DNA of 64,000 bases from Ostrinia nubilalis (lineage: Eukaryota > Arthropoda > Insecta > Lepidoptera > Crambidae): NCBI RefSeq assembly GCF_963855985.1, contig NC_087105.1:8496501-8560500 (forward strand), given 5' to 3'. This document shows, piece after piece, positions 21,796-33,070 of the stretch; the first letter of the stretch is position 1; each line of letters opens with the position of its first letter. The notes under the pieces are model-generated. The model did no database searches. It saw nothing but the letters and a program-made list of their open reading frames with translations, and was not told where the DNA came from. Position numbers and translations under genes: made by a program.

Positions 21796-22300
21796 GATAG
21801 TCAACGCTCTAAAGACTACGTACTCAAGTAATGAATCAATTATTATGGCGCTAATGAATTGCACCCCAATAATATCTTATTTAACTCCCATTTGTATAAA
21901 AACATGTGCACTTCTGAAAGAAACAGCAATGTTACAATGTGATGTTCGCAATTCTAATTACCGTAATTACTCGTATCTTGTTCTCGAGTTTTATGTAAAA
22001 CACAGTAAAATATACAACAAAAAAGCCTCCTTTCAATTGAAAACAGCGCAATCCACAATTTAATCAGCCACAAACTGAAAACTATAAACTGCAATTCGGT
22101 CTAACAATGGAATATTCACAAAATTATCGGAAATCACAAACAAAACAATACAACTTATTTGCCTTTCACTACACTGCGCGAACTTCCAAAATTATCGCAA
22201 TAAAGAGAACAGCTTCAGTTGCATTCAATAGACGTACAAAACTTATGATATTTACCGGAATTATCATTATACAATCGTCAAATTGACGTACCTTCAAAAT
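21796..22300. promoter_or_regulatory. Upstream region of PPP4R3
   Basis: The 5' side of PPP4R3 (minus strand). No TATA box or CpG-rich core is evident. There is no gene divergent from it within the next kilobase, so this stretch probably holds the 5' UTR and promoter of PPP4R3 alone. Inferred from position. Confidence 0.3.
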
Positions 22301-22879
22301 AGTCTAACATCAAATATCGCCATATTGGATTCACAACAACGCTTCGAGATTGGGGTTCTCAAATCGAATACAAAGCGCGGCAGATTCAAATCATACTGCG
22401 CTGAATCACGGCTGAATGTAAAGTTTTACCAGGTTTTTCTGATGATTATTCGTAAATGTATAATTTGGTGGTTTTTAAGGCTAAAAACAGCTTGATTTTT
22501 CACTCTACTTTATTAACTCCATTCCATAGTGGTGATTTCACTTTTTTTCTAGTGTAGGTGAGTGTAGGTATATTGTACAAAAGTGATTAAAAAGTTTGGT
22601 TTTGTTTGTAGCTTTACAGTTTATTAATTTGTATCTTCATTGGCGATATTTTATTAAGATAATAAGACTACTTACCAGTTTTGTTTTAGTTTTACAGTAC
22701 ATTTGCGCAATAGTTAGTTATTGTCAATATAAAATAATCAATTCCCGTGCCCAGAAGCCACACTGTGATATAAGGGTGTAGGTAATAAAAGTGCGCTAAA
22801 ATGTTAAATATGATTTAATTTTGTTTGCTTTATGTGTTTATCCCTATTATTATCCCTACTTCCCTGCGCGATGCGCACG

Positions 22880-22938
22880 ATAAAGTTTTTCTGTGGAAGA
22901 CAAAATTTCACGCGAGTGAAGTCGCGGGCAAAAGCTAG
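22880..22938 (+). mobile_element. Helitron-like 3' end
   Basis: The hairpin ACGCGAGTGAAGTCGCG followed by GGCAAAAGCTAG and T. Only the 3' tail is recognisable, so the copy is truncated. Confidence 0.5.
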
Positions 22939-23130
22939 TAATTCAATTTTTTTCTATCTTTATTTCTTTTTATATTTATTTGTTTTCTTTGCGCATTTTG
23001 CGTTATTTCGCTGATTTCGTGTGATAGAAGAAGGATCGAGGTCACTTTGTCCGCCTAGCTGACTGACAACACCTTGTCACGTTTAGAAACCACGAGCTAC
23101 ACGCAATGAGCTACAAAATGAGCTAGTGTG

Positions 23131-23964
23131 AAGAGAATGTCTCCAACTTCCTCATTGGCCCTAGAGCAATTCCAAGTATACCATCAATAAAAGCCTAATT
23201 AGAGTCATCAAACCTCTCAGTCATTCAATTAGAGCCATTAGAACTTCATAACTATGAGTTGTTTTCTATGTGTAAGCTGAGGACACGTGTCTCCAGCTGA
23301 CACATCTGTATCTTCGTAAATATTTATGCTACGATAATGTATTATACCTCACAAATTACAGTCGAATCCAAATAGTAGGCTTTCCACTTTTCAAGACTTT
23401 AGCTCAAATACTGTTAAAACCACGATCAAAAAACTATGTGCGAGCTGGAGTACCGTGTCTCCAGCTTACACATCTGTATCTTCGTAAATATTTAAGCTAC
23501 ATCAATGTTTTATATCTCATAAATTAAAGTCGAATAAAAAAACCCGACTTCAATTCTTTCAAAGCTTTATTTCGAACCGTTTTCGAACTACGAACCGATA
23601 CGTATGTGTAAGCTGGTGACACGTAACACACGGTGGATTATTAAAACCGTATAAGTTAGAGTTGCGTTTTAAAGATCAAATAATTCGTTATAATTGAAGT
23701 ACACACGAGACATAATTTCAAATCTCTAGGCCTCTTAGTTTCAGAATTAAAAGCCAAAAACTATTTTCCCGCCAAATAATTCAAATAATATGGGTCGACT
23801 GCGACGTTGGCGTTCCATGCGTCCACTAGAGCAGTCGAATTTGAACCTAAAAACTAGTACTGTTTGAATCATTTTTATTTGTAGTTTAAATCATTTAATT
23901 TCGATTATAAGAATTTTAGACTAGGAGCCGGCTGATTTCTGTATTGAGTACTTAATAACCTATA
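23131..23964 (+). repeat. Left terminal inverted repeat of the MULE-like element
   Basis: Contains a subterminal repeat: the motif GTGTAAGCTG...GACACG...CCAGCT...ACACATCTGTATCTTCG begins near 23,270, recurs near 23,440, and a shorter form occurs near 23,608. Spacing is about 170 bp. Such subterminal repeats often bind transposase. The mate is at 29,458-30,291. Confidence 0.85.
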
Positions 23965-24727
23965 TTTTATTAATAAGAAAAAGCTAGGTAAAACAAAATT
24001 ATATTTTAATATACAAGTATAATAACGAACTTGTTTCCAAAGACTCAAATATTTGTGGCGTTTCTAAACGCAACCACTTTAATTTTTATTTAAATACCGT
24101 GAAGTCCCACGATTCTGCCACGTCAAGTGGCAAAAATGGGCAACAACAATGATATTAAAGAACTATAGATATGTTACGTTCATAGAAATTACGATTTGAA
24201 TCCGTGCCGAGCTATTCCAAATTGCACACATTGACAAATGTAACTGATAAGTGAAACAAAAGACACGAAATAGCACGCAAATGAAAGAGATAGCTATAGT
24301 TTTAACGATTCTGCACTAACTAATCTATGTCCGCAGCGCACGCATCCTTATCGCTCTAACGTCAAAACAAGATCGCTTTCTCTTTCTTAACTTGAACATG
24401 GCGCATGGCGTCTTGATTGTTTGCATAAATAATTGAAAATATAAATACTAAATAATTTTGCATAATCACATGTGGTAAGAGATCCCTTGTATTTTGTTTA
24501 CTTTAGAGTCATAATTGGTACACTTTCGAAACACACACGATGGCATTTTTTATTTATTTTGGTAAGAACAGGAACTTACGGTGTGGTACGCACGCGATTG
24601 CGCACGACGCAGGCCACACGAAGACTAAACACAAGACGTCCCAATTGGGACGTATTTGAGTATTCACAGCGCGAGCGCTTATAACATATCTGCTTTTGTT
24701 TTTATATAATATCATTGGGCAACAACT

Positions 24728-25335
24728 ATACAGGGTGGAAAAGTTAAGTGATCTCACTCGATTATTTCTTAACTATACAAGATATTAAAAAACTGGTTAC
24801 TGATCCTGAAAGTGCTTAATGAGCTCTTTCAAACGGTACCAATAATAAGTTACAGAATAAACTGGATCTATCTGAAAATTCAATGTTTCCAGCTTTCATA
24901 CTAAATGTATGCCAGACACACAATATTAGAAGTGTAATTTTTTTAATTTAATAATAAATACTTAAAATAAACTCGTAAATTGTATTCTTATTTTAAATTA
25001 TTAATGAAAAACATTGGTTTTAGGCTTTACTTGCTATAATATTGTCAAGAGATGAGTGTCATGACTGTGGTAGTACTAAATGTATGGAAGAAGGAAACAT
25101 TGAATTTTTGGTTAGATCCAGTTTATTCTGTAACCTATTATTGATACCATACCATTGGATAGAGCTTGTGAAGCACTTTTAGAATCAGTAATCAGTTTTA
25201 CGATATCATATGTAGTTTTTAAAATAATGTGACTTTACCAAATGTATGGAAGCTGGAAACATTGAAGTTTCGGATAGATCCAGTTTATTCTGTAACCTAT
25301 TATTAATACCGTTTGAACCGTTTGATAACCGTTTG
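24728..25335. mobile_element. TACAGGGTGG-family repeat copy
   Basis: Starts TATACAGGGTGGAAAAGTTA and includes the family blocks TGATCTCACTCGATTATTTC and TGGATCTATCTGAAAATTCA. The blocks then recur in inverted order. Close relative of the copy at 60,055-60,722. The right end is lost. Confidence 0.6.
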
Positions 25336-25506
25336 AAAAAAAAAATTAACAATATTAACATCACAAATCACAATCACTACTAAGACATCACAAAATAGAC
25401 GAAACACAGCATTTTGCACAGAATTGGCCGTAAGGATCTATATCCATAGCCGTAAAACTTGTATTAAAAAAAAAGATGACAGTTGACTGCAATATTGAGA
25501 AACAGT

Positions 25507-27229
25507 CAGTGTTGCCAGAAGGTTACTTTTGTAACCTTTTAGCTGATTTTTAACTGCTTTAGTTACTTTTAGGTTACACTAATGAAAAGGTTACTTTTAG
25601 GTGATTTTTCGGAATTTGTAGAATTAACTTTTACAGGTTATTCAGTAAAAAAATATTAATAGTGTCAATTTACAAATTATTTAAATTGAAACGTGACACT
25701 CAAAATGTTGATGATTTCCAATTAATTTTAACACTTTGTATGAATTTTGGCTGATTGGTAAGATAAGAGTCGAAGATGAAAGTTGTTATAGGTGTACCAG
25801 AATCTCATGGCAAATAGGGAAAATAAACTTTGTTGAGAGCAATACTGGGGAAATTGGAATAAACGATCTTGATACTATTATTTTTTTTACTTTTATGACT
25901 AATATTAATGAACATGAAGTACGAATATACATTTTAGGTAGGTATGTGTATGAAGAATGTTGTTATAAATAAATCGTATATTACTTTATTATTATGCACC
26001 ATACTTTTAACTTATCACTTCATTCAGAACTAGAAAACGATTCTAAGAACTCCACTTGCATTTCTTGTTCTTCAATAGATGATCAAGATAAAGAGGTGTT
26101 GTAAATAAATTGTTCTTCCAACATTTCAATGGAGAAGTTTCCCGATGTTAAAAAAAACTATATTTCTCTGAATGGGATTAAAATATATGTATACCAAAAC
26201 TAAAAAGACGGTGAAGTTTTTTTTAAAATCGATCTAGAAATTTCTGGGAAATTAATTATTTAAATTACCTACATACTTATTTTGGCGTGGAATTGGAACA
26301 GGCGGTGCCGTTCTTTTTGTATAAATGGCCAGGTCTGGGATATTTAAAAAAAGGTTACAAAATTCTACTAAGAAAGAATCTTGAGTGACTTAAAAAAATA
26401 GAAATAGATTTAAAAAAATATGGATCTGTCAACAGCACTGGATCAGGGGTGATTTACTGTTTGTACCCCGAATGACTGTCGTGCGTGAATACAGCGATCA
26501 AAACGGCGTGAATAGTTATGCGCAACTTTAGGGCCCTGTAACTTATTTATTTGTAGAGATATTTTCATGATTCTTTCACAATTATTATTAGTTTTACTTA
26601 TATTTATTTCAAGTTTATTTAAAAGAAATAAATTGGAAACTTCTCCATTATTCAATCTTGCTTGATGAAATCTTTTTCAATTTTCTTTACATGGTCATAA
26701 CATTTTGACCATTCCTCTGCACCAATTTGTGAGATATACCTGAAAACATCGATAAAGCAGCTATTAAGTAAGAATAAAAAAACATAACCCTCCTTCTGAC
26801 GCAGTTGGGTAATAAGCTAAATGTATCAAACATTTCAGTCCAACTCACTGTCAACTCGACGGCGCGTTTAGAATCAAAGAATGACTTTGAATTATGCCTT
26901 ATTTTACAATTCACATTGAAAACAATATGACTAGCTTGAGCTTTTTCGACTTTTTCACAAAAATAACAAATAGTCAAGAAGAGATTACAAAATTTTTGCA
27001 ACGACTGACAGATTTCATAATTTTCTTTGACAGATGACAATTAAACCATAGACAATTGCCATATGAAAAACACACTTTTCCAATATTTTTGTTTGCCATG
27101 AGATTCTGGTACACCTATAGTACGAATCAGCTTTATGAATCAATATGATAATAATATCAATCGCACGTGTGAGGGTTACTTTTTTTTCTATTTCTGGTAA
27201 TTTCTGACAAGACCCTACTGGCAACACTG
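25507..27229. mobile_element. hAT-type element, 1.7 kb, nested in the MULE
   Basis: Inverted ends CAGTGTTGCCAG and CTGGCAACACTG are flanked by GAAACAGT at 25,499-25,506 and 27,230-27,237, an exact 8-bp target duplication, which fits hAT. A second inverted pair lies inside (GGTGTACCAGAATCTCATGG near 25,792, complement near 27,095). On the minus strand, 26,739-26,652 reads as a small terminal exon (EEWSKCYDHVKKIEKDF) after a good acceptor, perhaps the end of a decayed transposase. I do not recognise its family. Confidence 0.75.
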
Positions 27230-27336
27230 GAAACAGTTTAAGTTTAGTTAGTAAAATTATGATTTATCTGTGGTAATTAAATAGATTAATTAGATTTACG
27301 AATCTCTGATGGATGAGTGATACCCGACCCGAGGTT

Positions 27337-28172
27337 TCCGCCAACTGGGACCGCAATCAACTAGGACCGCGGTCCCAATCGCCAGATCAGTAAAAATTAA
27401 ATACTTTTCTGGGACCATTCATAAAGGACAATGATCAAAAATGTATGGAGTGTGGTCCAAATGTCAACCACCACCTATGTAGTAAAATAGTCTACTAAAT
27501 ACTGATTCATTATAACCAAACCGCAATCAAAAATATGCTGTCAGTAAAAAGTTTAAGACTGAATGAAAAGTCATGTTTTTACCTTTTCATCTGAAAATTA
27601 ATGTTCTTGATATCATTCTATCCATCGCACATTTCGGATTAATCTATGCATATTATGTCATGTCGCTTAGTGTGCCGTGTTAGATTCTCGCTAAAAGAAA
27701 AAAAAAACTCAGAAGAAAGACAACAATATTGGAATTATGGTCGGGTGGTCGCTGCTCCGCCCCTATTGGTTGTAGGGTGATGTTATATAACCTAAAACCA
27801 TCCTTGATAAATGGGCTATCCATAACAAAAAGAATTTTTCAAATCGGACCAGTAGTTCCTGAGATTAGCGCGTAAACTACTACAATTTTTCATACAGTCA
27901 TAACTTTTTACTGACAGTTTATTTATTTTTCGTCACATACTGAAAGTTAATCTCTATTTAATGGACCATAAGCCAATATAGGTCTCATTAGTGGTGGACA
28001 TTTGGACCACTTTTGGTCATTGTCCTTTTAGTACGATACCGATTTTGGAATGAATAATATATTTTTTTAAGTTATCTATGAGTGAACCTAGTCGCTGGAA
28101 GAAAAATATTTAATTTTTATCGATCCAGCGACTGGGACCACTGTCCCAGTTAATTGCGGTCCCAGTAGCCGG
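27337..28172. mobile_element. Foldback element with CTGGGACCGCAAT ends
   Basis: Left CAACTGGGACCGCAATCAAC and right GTTAATTGCGGTCCCAGTAG are inverted, and the pairing continues through GGTCCCA...AAAAATTAAATA. A further internal pair is GTGGTCCAAATGTC / GACATTTGGACCAC. Part of the middle (about 27,720-27,890) resembles a Helitron interior on the minus strand. Confidence 0.65.
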
Positions 28173-28415
28173 AATCTACGGCCCGATCGCGAACGTCTTC
28201 GCTTTCGCTTCGCGAAGCCCACACTCGGCCTCGTCGGCACGCGCACCGACGATCGCCAAACGGCTAGAGTACCTTCTGTACTCGCCACTCTGCCCGGTGA
28301 AGCTGGAAAAGCTCCTCCAGCTACCAGCGCGCGTCCCTTCAAAAAAAAAAAAAAAGCCGGAAACCTCCCCGACCCGACCGTGGATCACCAGTATTCTACT
28401 ACACAGTAAAGTATA

Positions 28416-28612
28416 GGGTAAGGTGGGGCACAATGTTACAATGCATATTTCTCCGTCCCTTTCTATTAGTTGTATGATGTTCAGCGGCTCAGTTCAGCAG
28501 CTCTTATGAGCTTGACAAACGTGTATACCAACATCATACAACTAATAGAAAGGGACGGAGAAATATGCATTGTAACATTGTACCCCGTGTAACATTGTGC
28601 CCCACCTTACCC
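28416..28612. mobile_element. Palindromic MITE with TA target duplication
   Basis: GGGTAAGGTGGGGCACAATG begins the left arm and its complement ends the right arm. The arms also share ATGCATATTTCTCCGTCCCT. TA flanks both tips, which is the mark of the Tc1/mariner superfamily. Confidence 0.75.
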
Positions 28613-29214
28613 TACCTAGGTTATTAAAAGTTGATCGATCTGTGATAAATAATTTACCTGATTAATTAGTTTTATGAAGTAGGAATTTTATTTCATTAGT
28701 GATACCCGACAAGAACGTAGATCATCGGATTTCTAGTAAAGTGTATCTACCTTAATTATTAAAAATGTTAATTGATCTGTGATAATAATCGAGCTGAATA
28801 AAAACATTTTTGATTGTTATTTTAGTATTTCATTCTAGCTATTATATTTCCAAGAATAACCTGGTTTTGCCATGTCTGAATACAGTTTTTTTTTCGGTTT
28901 CGGTAAAACCGGTTTTGTGACCCCCTAAATCCCACCCTTACGTTCATATAAAAAGAATGTGCGTAATCTATACGTACATAAGGCACCTAAAATAATAGAG
29001 AGGAAAGAATTGATTGTATTGAACAATGAACCGTCTCAGCTATAAAAGACCCACTAAACTGAACTGTCCCACCAAACACATTGATAGGGGGCGCCACCAT
29101 TGTTCACCTGTACAAGGTTTCCCAAAAAGTACTGTCAAGCCGAAGCCCAGAGGTAGAGTATCACTAGGGCTACCCGAATACTCGATTTTTTCAAGTTATT
29201 TATAATTTTCAGAT

Positions 29215-29396
29215 GATAATTATGATAATGATGAAAATCTTTATCATATTTCAAAAACTGGGATAAAATCTATCCTACGTCCTTTCCCGGGACTCAACCA
29301 TTTCTATGCCAAATTTCATCAAAATCGGTTCAGTGGTTTAGGCGTGAAAGCAAGACAAAGTTACTTTCACATTTATAATATTAGTATAGATGCAAT
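29215..29396 (-). mobile_element. Helitron-like 5' half, minus strand
   Basis: Read on the minus strand it begins TCTATACTAATATTATAAAT, the usual 5' tip, and continues through GTGAAAGTAACTTTGTCTTG and a block shared with the copy at 19,288-19,485 (CACTGAACCGATTTTGATGA). The 3' hairpin is missing. Confidence 0.55.
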
Positions 29397-30300
29397 GTTT
29401 TTGCCTCGATTAAATAAAATATTGTGATCAAAATAAAAACTTATTATCAAAATATTTTATAGGTTATTAAGTACTCAATACAGAAATCAGCCGGCTCCTA
29501 GTCTAAAATTCTTATAATCGAAATTAAATGATTTAAACTACAAATAAAAATGATTCAAACAGTACTAGTTTTTAGGTTCAAATTCGACTGCTCTAGTGGA
29601 CGCACGGAACGGCAACGTCGCAGTCGACCCATATTATTTGAATTATTTGGCGGGAAAATAGTTTTTGGCTTTTAATTCTGAAACTAAGAGGCCTAGAGAT
29701 TTGAAATTATGTCTCGTGTGTACTTCAATTATAACGAATTATTTGATCTTTAAAACGCAACTCTAACTTATACGGTTTTAATAATCCACCGTGTGTTACG
29801 TGTCACCAGCTTACACATACGTATCGGTTCGTAGTTCGAAAACGGTTCGAAATAAAGCTTTGAAAGAATTGAAGTCGGGTTTTTTTATTCGACTTTAATT
29901 TATGAGATATAAAACATTGATGTAGCTTAAATATTTACGAAGATACAGATGTGTAAGCTGGAGACACGGTACTCCAGCTCGCACATAGTTTTTTGATCGT
30001 GGTTTTAACAGTATTTGAGCTAAAGTCTTGAAAAGTGGAAAGCCTACTATTTGGATTCGACTGTAATTTGTGAGGTATAATACATTATCGTAGCATAAAT
30101 ATTTACGAAGATACAGATGTGTCAGCTGGAGACACGTGTCCTCAGCTTACACATAGAAAACAACTCATAGTTATGAAGTTCTAATGGCTCTAATTGAATG
30201 ACTGAGAGGTTTGATGACTCTAATTAGGCTTTTATTGATGGTATACTTGGAATTGCTCTAGGGCCAATGAGGAAGTTGGAGACATTCTCTTGCTAGTGTG

Positions 30301-31150
30301 ATGAGTAATCAACGTTTTTTTTCTTGTTGATTTCTGAACGTAACCGCATTTTGGCTGCCATTTGCTGTATTCTGTCATTCTTTCGATGTTATTGAATTTA
30401 TGTGTTTTGTTTTATTAATTTCAGCCAAATTAATATTCAAAATAGACGGCTAGTGTTATTACCCTAATTCCCTTTAGGTAAATATTTATTCCTAAGCAAA
30501 ATGTACCGGAAATCATCAATAGTAAAATGTGAGATTTTGCGTTCTTATTTTAGGTATTCTGAGGCTTTTGTGGTAGAAATAGCTAGTTAATCTAATACAA
30601 AATATGCTAGTTTATTCATAATCAGTATTGTAGACAATTTAAGGTTGGAATTTTCCAGGAAAATTGATGATACCTACTCTACTTGACAGATGTCATTGTG
30701 TTTGTCAATTTTATCAATGAAATTGTTGTCGTAAAAAGCAAAATATTTGTGTTTTTATAATCACTAGAGTCGTAATTTTAGATTACAACGTCATAATTTT
30801 CTACTCTATTTCTTTCCAGTATGATGCAGTGGGACCAAATATTTTTTTCTACATCATTATTCTAGCAGAATTATTTTTATTAACAAGTTGTAAAATGAAC
30901 CCATTATGTCTTATTTGAGTGCTTCAGAAAATGTGGGGTTAGTATACTTACCAAGGCTCATCTTTTGTGCTCTTTATCATGGTAAATGTTCTTTTTATAA
31001 TCCATGAATCCATTAACCTTTGTGCCGGAACATTGCCACACCTTCTAGAAACTAATTTTATCGCTTTCAATGAACAATGAAACTTGTAAATGATCCAGTT
31101 ATGTTTTATTAGGGTAAATTAAAAAGTTATTCTTTAGAGTGTTAAGAATC
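30301..31150. other. AT-rich DNA between two large mobile elements
   Basis: No exon or repeat is recognised. It could lie in the 5' part of the INO80D gene if that gene has upstream exons, but I found no zinc-finger-like exon here on the plus strand. Confidence 0.35.
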
Positions 31151-31155
31151 TTATA

Positions 31156-32993
31156 CAGGGTGTCCCGTAATGTAACGTCAAGCCGGAACTGGGTGTTGAG
31201 GCAAGTTGTGCTGGTTATCAGAAAAATATAAAAAAAATTCTATGTGGCATATTTTAAAAATAATAGGCATTTAAAAAAAATCAAAAAATTCTACTCCAGG
31301 TGACGGTCCTTTTACTCGTGTTGCCACAAATCTTCACTTTTTCCAAATTTTTTTTTTGTTATGTAACCCTGAATAATGCTTCTCTAAATTGTTATCAAAA
31401 TTACAAAACCAGCTGCTCCAACTTGGATGAAAAAAATACATTATTCCCAAAAAAAAATATCAAAATAAAAATTTTGCCTAGTTTAAACTGACTGTACTGA
31501 AAAAAAATTGTACTACGCGAGTGTGGCAAGTGACGTCATAATTTGGCGCATTTAGTAAGGATTCCAAAATGGTATAACACTTTGTAAAATCTTGCTGTAA
31601 TTGTCGACAATTTTTGTTTATTGGAAATAATCCCGTTTGTAACTTTATCTACCTTGGTTAAAAATATTATTCTAATGTGCCCAAAATTCAAGTTTCTGGC
31701 TTAAGTGAGGTGGAGAAGCCATTTTAAAAGGTATGAGCGGGACGGAGAGGGCCATCTTACCAAGCAGGGATGTTATGGATATCCGTAACCGTAACCGAAA
31801 CTATCGGATATCCGAAATAAAAAAATGTCCATAACCGTAACCGAAACTGATTCAAAAGTTACGGATAGTTTTGGATAAAGGCCAAACTGCAAAACTCTAT
31901 TAAATCTGCAGTATACACGCCGCAGCTGCAATGCCGCGCTGCCGATTTCATAGTTTTGCAGTTTGCGGTCTGCGGCCCGTCTTGGAATTGTACCTTAAAT
32001 CTTAATATTTGTTACCAACTTGTCTGGCATTCGCTGGCACCATCTAATATGTCAGCCTGTTTTACCTTTATCATACATAGGTGTCGTCTTAGTTGGTACA
32101 TAAAGTAGCTATGTGGGTCACGCTCACGCAGTATCTTGCTATTTGTATTATACCTACATTTTTGAAATTCTAATAATTCCGTAACCGAAATTATCCGAGG
32201 CTTTTGGATAATCTGAAATGATTTCATATCCGTGACCGTAACCGAAACCGGTATAATATTATTCTAATATCCGTAACCGTATCCATAACCGAAACTTCAT
32301 ATCCTTATTATCCCTGTTACCAAGTACAAGTGCAGGCAGAGCAGGTAGTAAAGGCGCGCGCGCACGGGTGACTTTTGTCACAGTATGTCAACTACTAATT
32401 ACTGTCATGGTGACAAAAGTTTATGTGACTGACTGTACGGTAGTCAGTCACAGAAACTTGAATTTTGGGCAAATTAGAATAATAATTTTTACCCAAGGTA
32501 GATAAAGTTAAAAACGGGACTATTTCCAAAAAACCAAAAATTGTCGACAATTACAGCAAAAATTTACCAAGTGTTATACCATTTTGGAATCCTTACTAAA
32601 TGCGCCAAATTATGACGTCACTTGCCATACTCGCGTAGTACATTTTTTTTTCAGTACAGTCAGTTGAAACTAGGCAAAATTTTTATTTTGAAAAATTTTT
32701 TGGGAATAATGTATTTTTTTCATCCAAGCTGGAGCAGCTGGTTTTGTAATTTTGATAACAATTTAGAGAAGCATTATTCAGGGTTACATAACAAAAAAAA
32801 ATTTGGAAAAAGTGAAGATTTGTGGCAACACGAGCAAAAGGACCGTCACCTGGAGTAGAATTTTTTGATTTCTTTTAAATGCCTATTATTTTTAAAATAT
32901 GCCACATAGATTTTTTTTTATATTTTTCTGATAACCAGCACAACTTGCCTCAACACCCAGTTCCGGCTTGACGTTACATTACGGGACACCCTG
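31156..32993. mobile_element. Foldback element with CAGGGTGTCCCG ends
   Basis: Arms of about 540 bp (31,156-31,698 and 32,453-32,993) begin CAGGGTGTCCCGTAATGTAA and are reverse complements with few mismatches. TA on both sides fits a Tc1/mariner-type duplication. The loop contains an unrelated hAT insertion. It ends 22 bases before the first INO80D exon. Confidence 0.8.
31765..32316. mobile_element. hAT-type element nested in the foldback
   Basis: Terminal CAGGGAT and ATCCCTG are flanked by TTACCAAG at 31,757-31,764 and 32,317-32,324, an exact 8-bp duplication. Inside, many variants of GATATCCGTAACCGTAACCG occur near both ends in inverted order. Nonautonomous. Confidence 0.8.
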
Positions 32994-33070
32994 TATATTT
33001 TAATAAAATTTCCAGGTTCAGTGGTATTCCACAAAATATATCTGATGGGAGCTGCGCGACGCAGTATAAG

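Larger units (their letters stand above)
23131..30291. mobile_element. 7.16-kb Mutator-like (MULE) element with 834-bp inverted ends
   Basis: The terminal arms, 23,131-23,964 and 29,458-30,291, are the same length (834 bp) and read as near-identical reverse complements; I noticed only a few substitutions. The outermost bases are AAGAGAATGTCTCC. GCTAGTGTG flanks both sides (23,122-23,130 and 30,292-30,300), a perfect 9-bp duplication. Very long inverted ends plus a 9-bp duplication is the pattern known for Mutator-like elements. I see no transposase: the interior is mainly other elements (TACAGGGTGG family, an hAT, a foldback, a mariner-like MITE, a Helitron tail). Class is inferred from structure alone. 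Confidence 0.8.

Noticed and set aside
26760..27040. Minus-strand frame of 94 residues in the nested hAT taken as a gene
   Set aside because: It lies within a transposon with an exact duplication and has no recognised domain. At most it is transposase debris and is mentioned with the element.
28180..28380. GC-rich stretch ending in an A run, perhaps a retroposed gene
   Set aside because: The frame reads TIAKRLEYLLYSPLCPVKLE but I cannot place it in a family, and no duplication flanks it.
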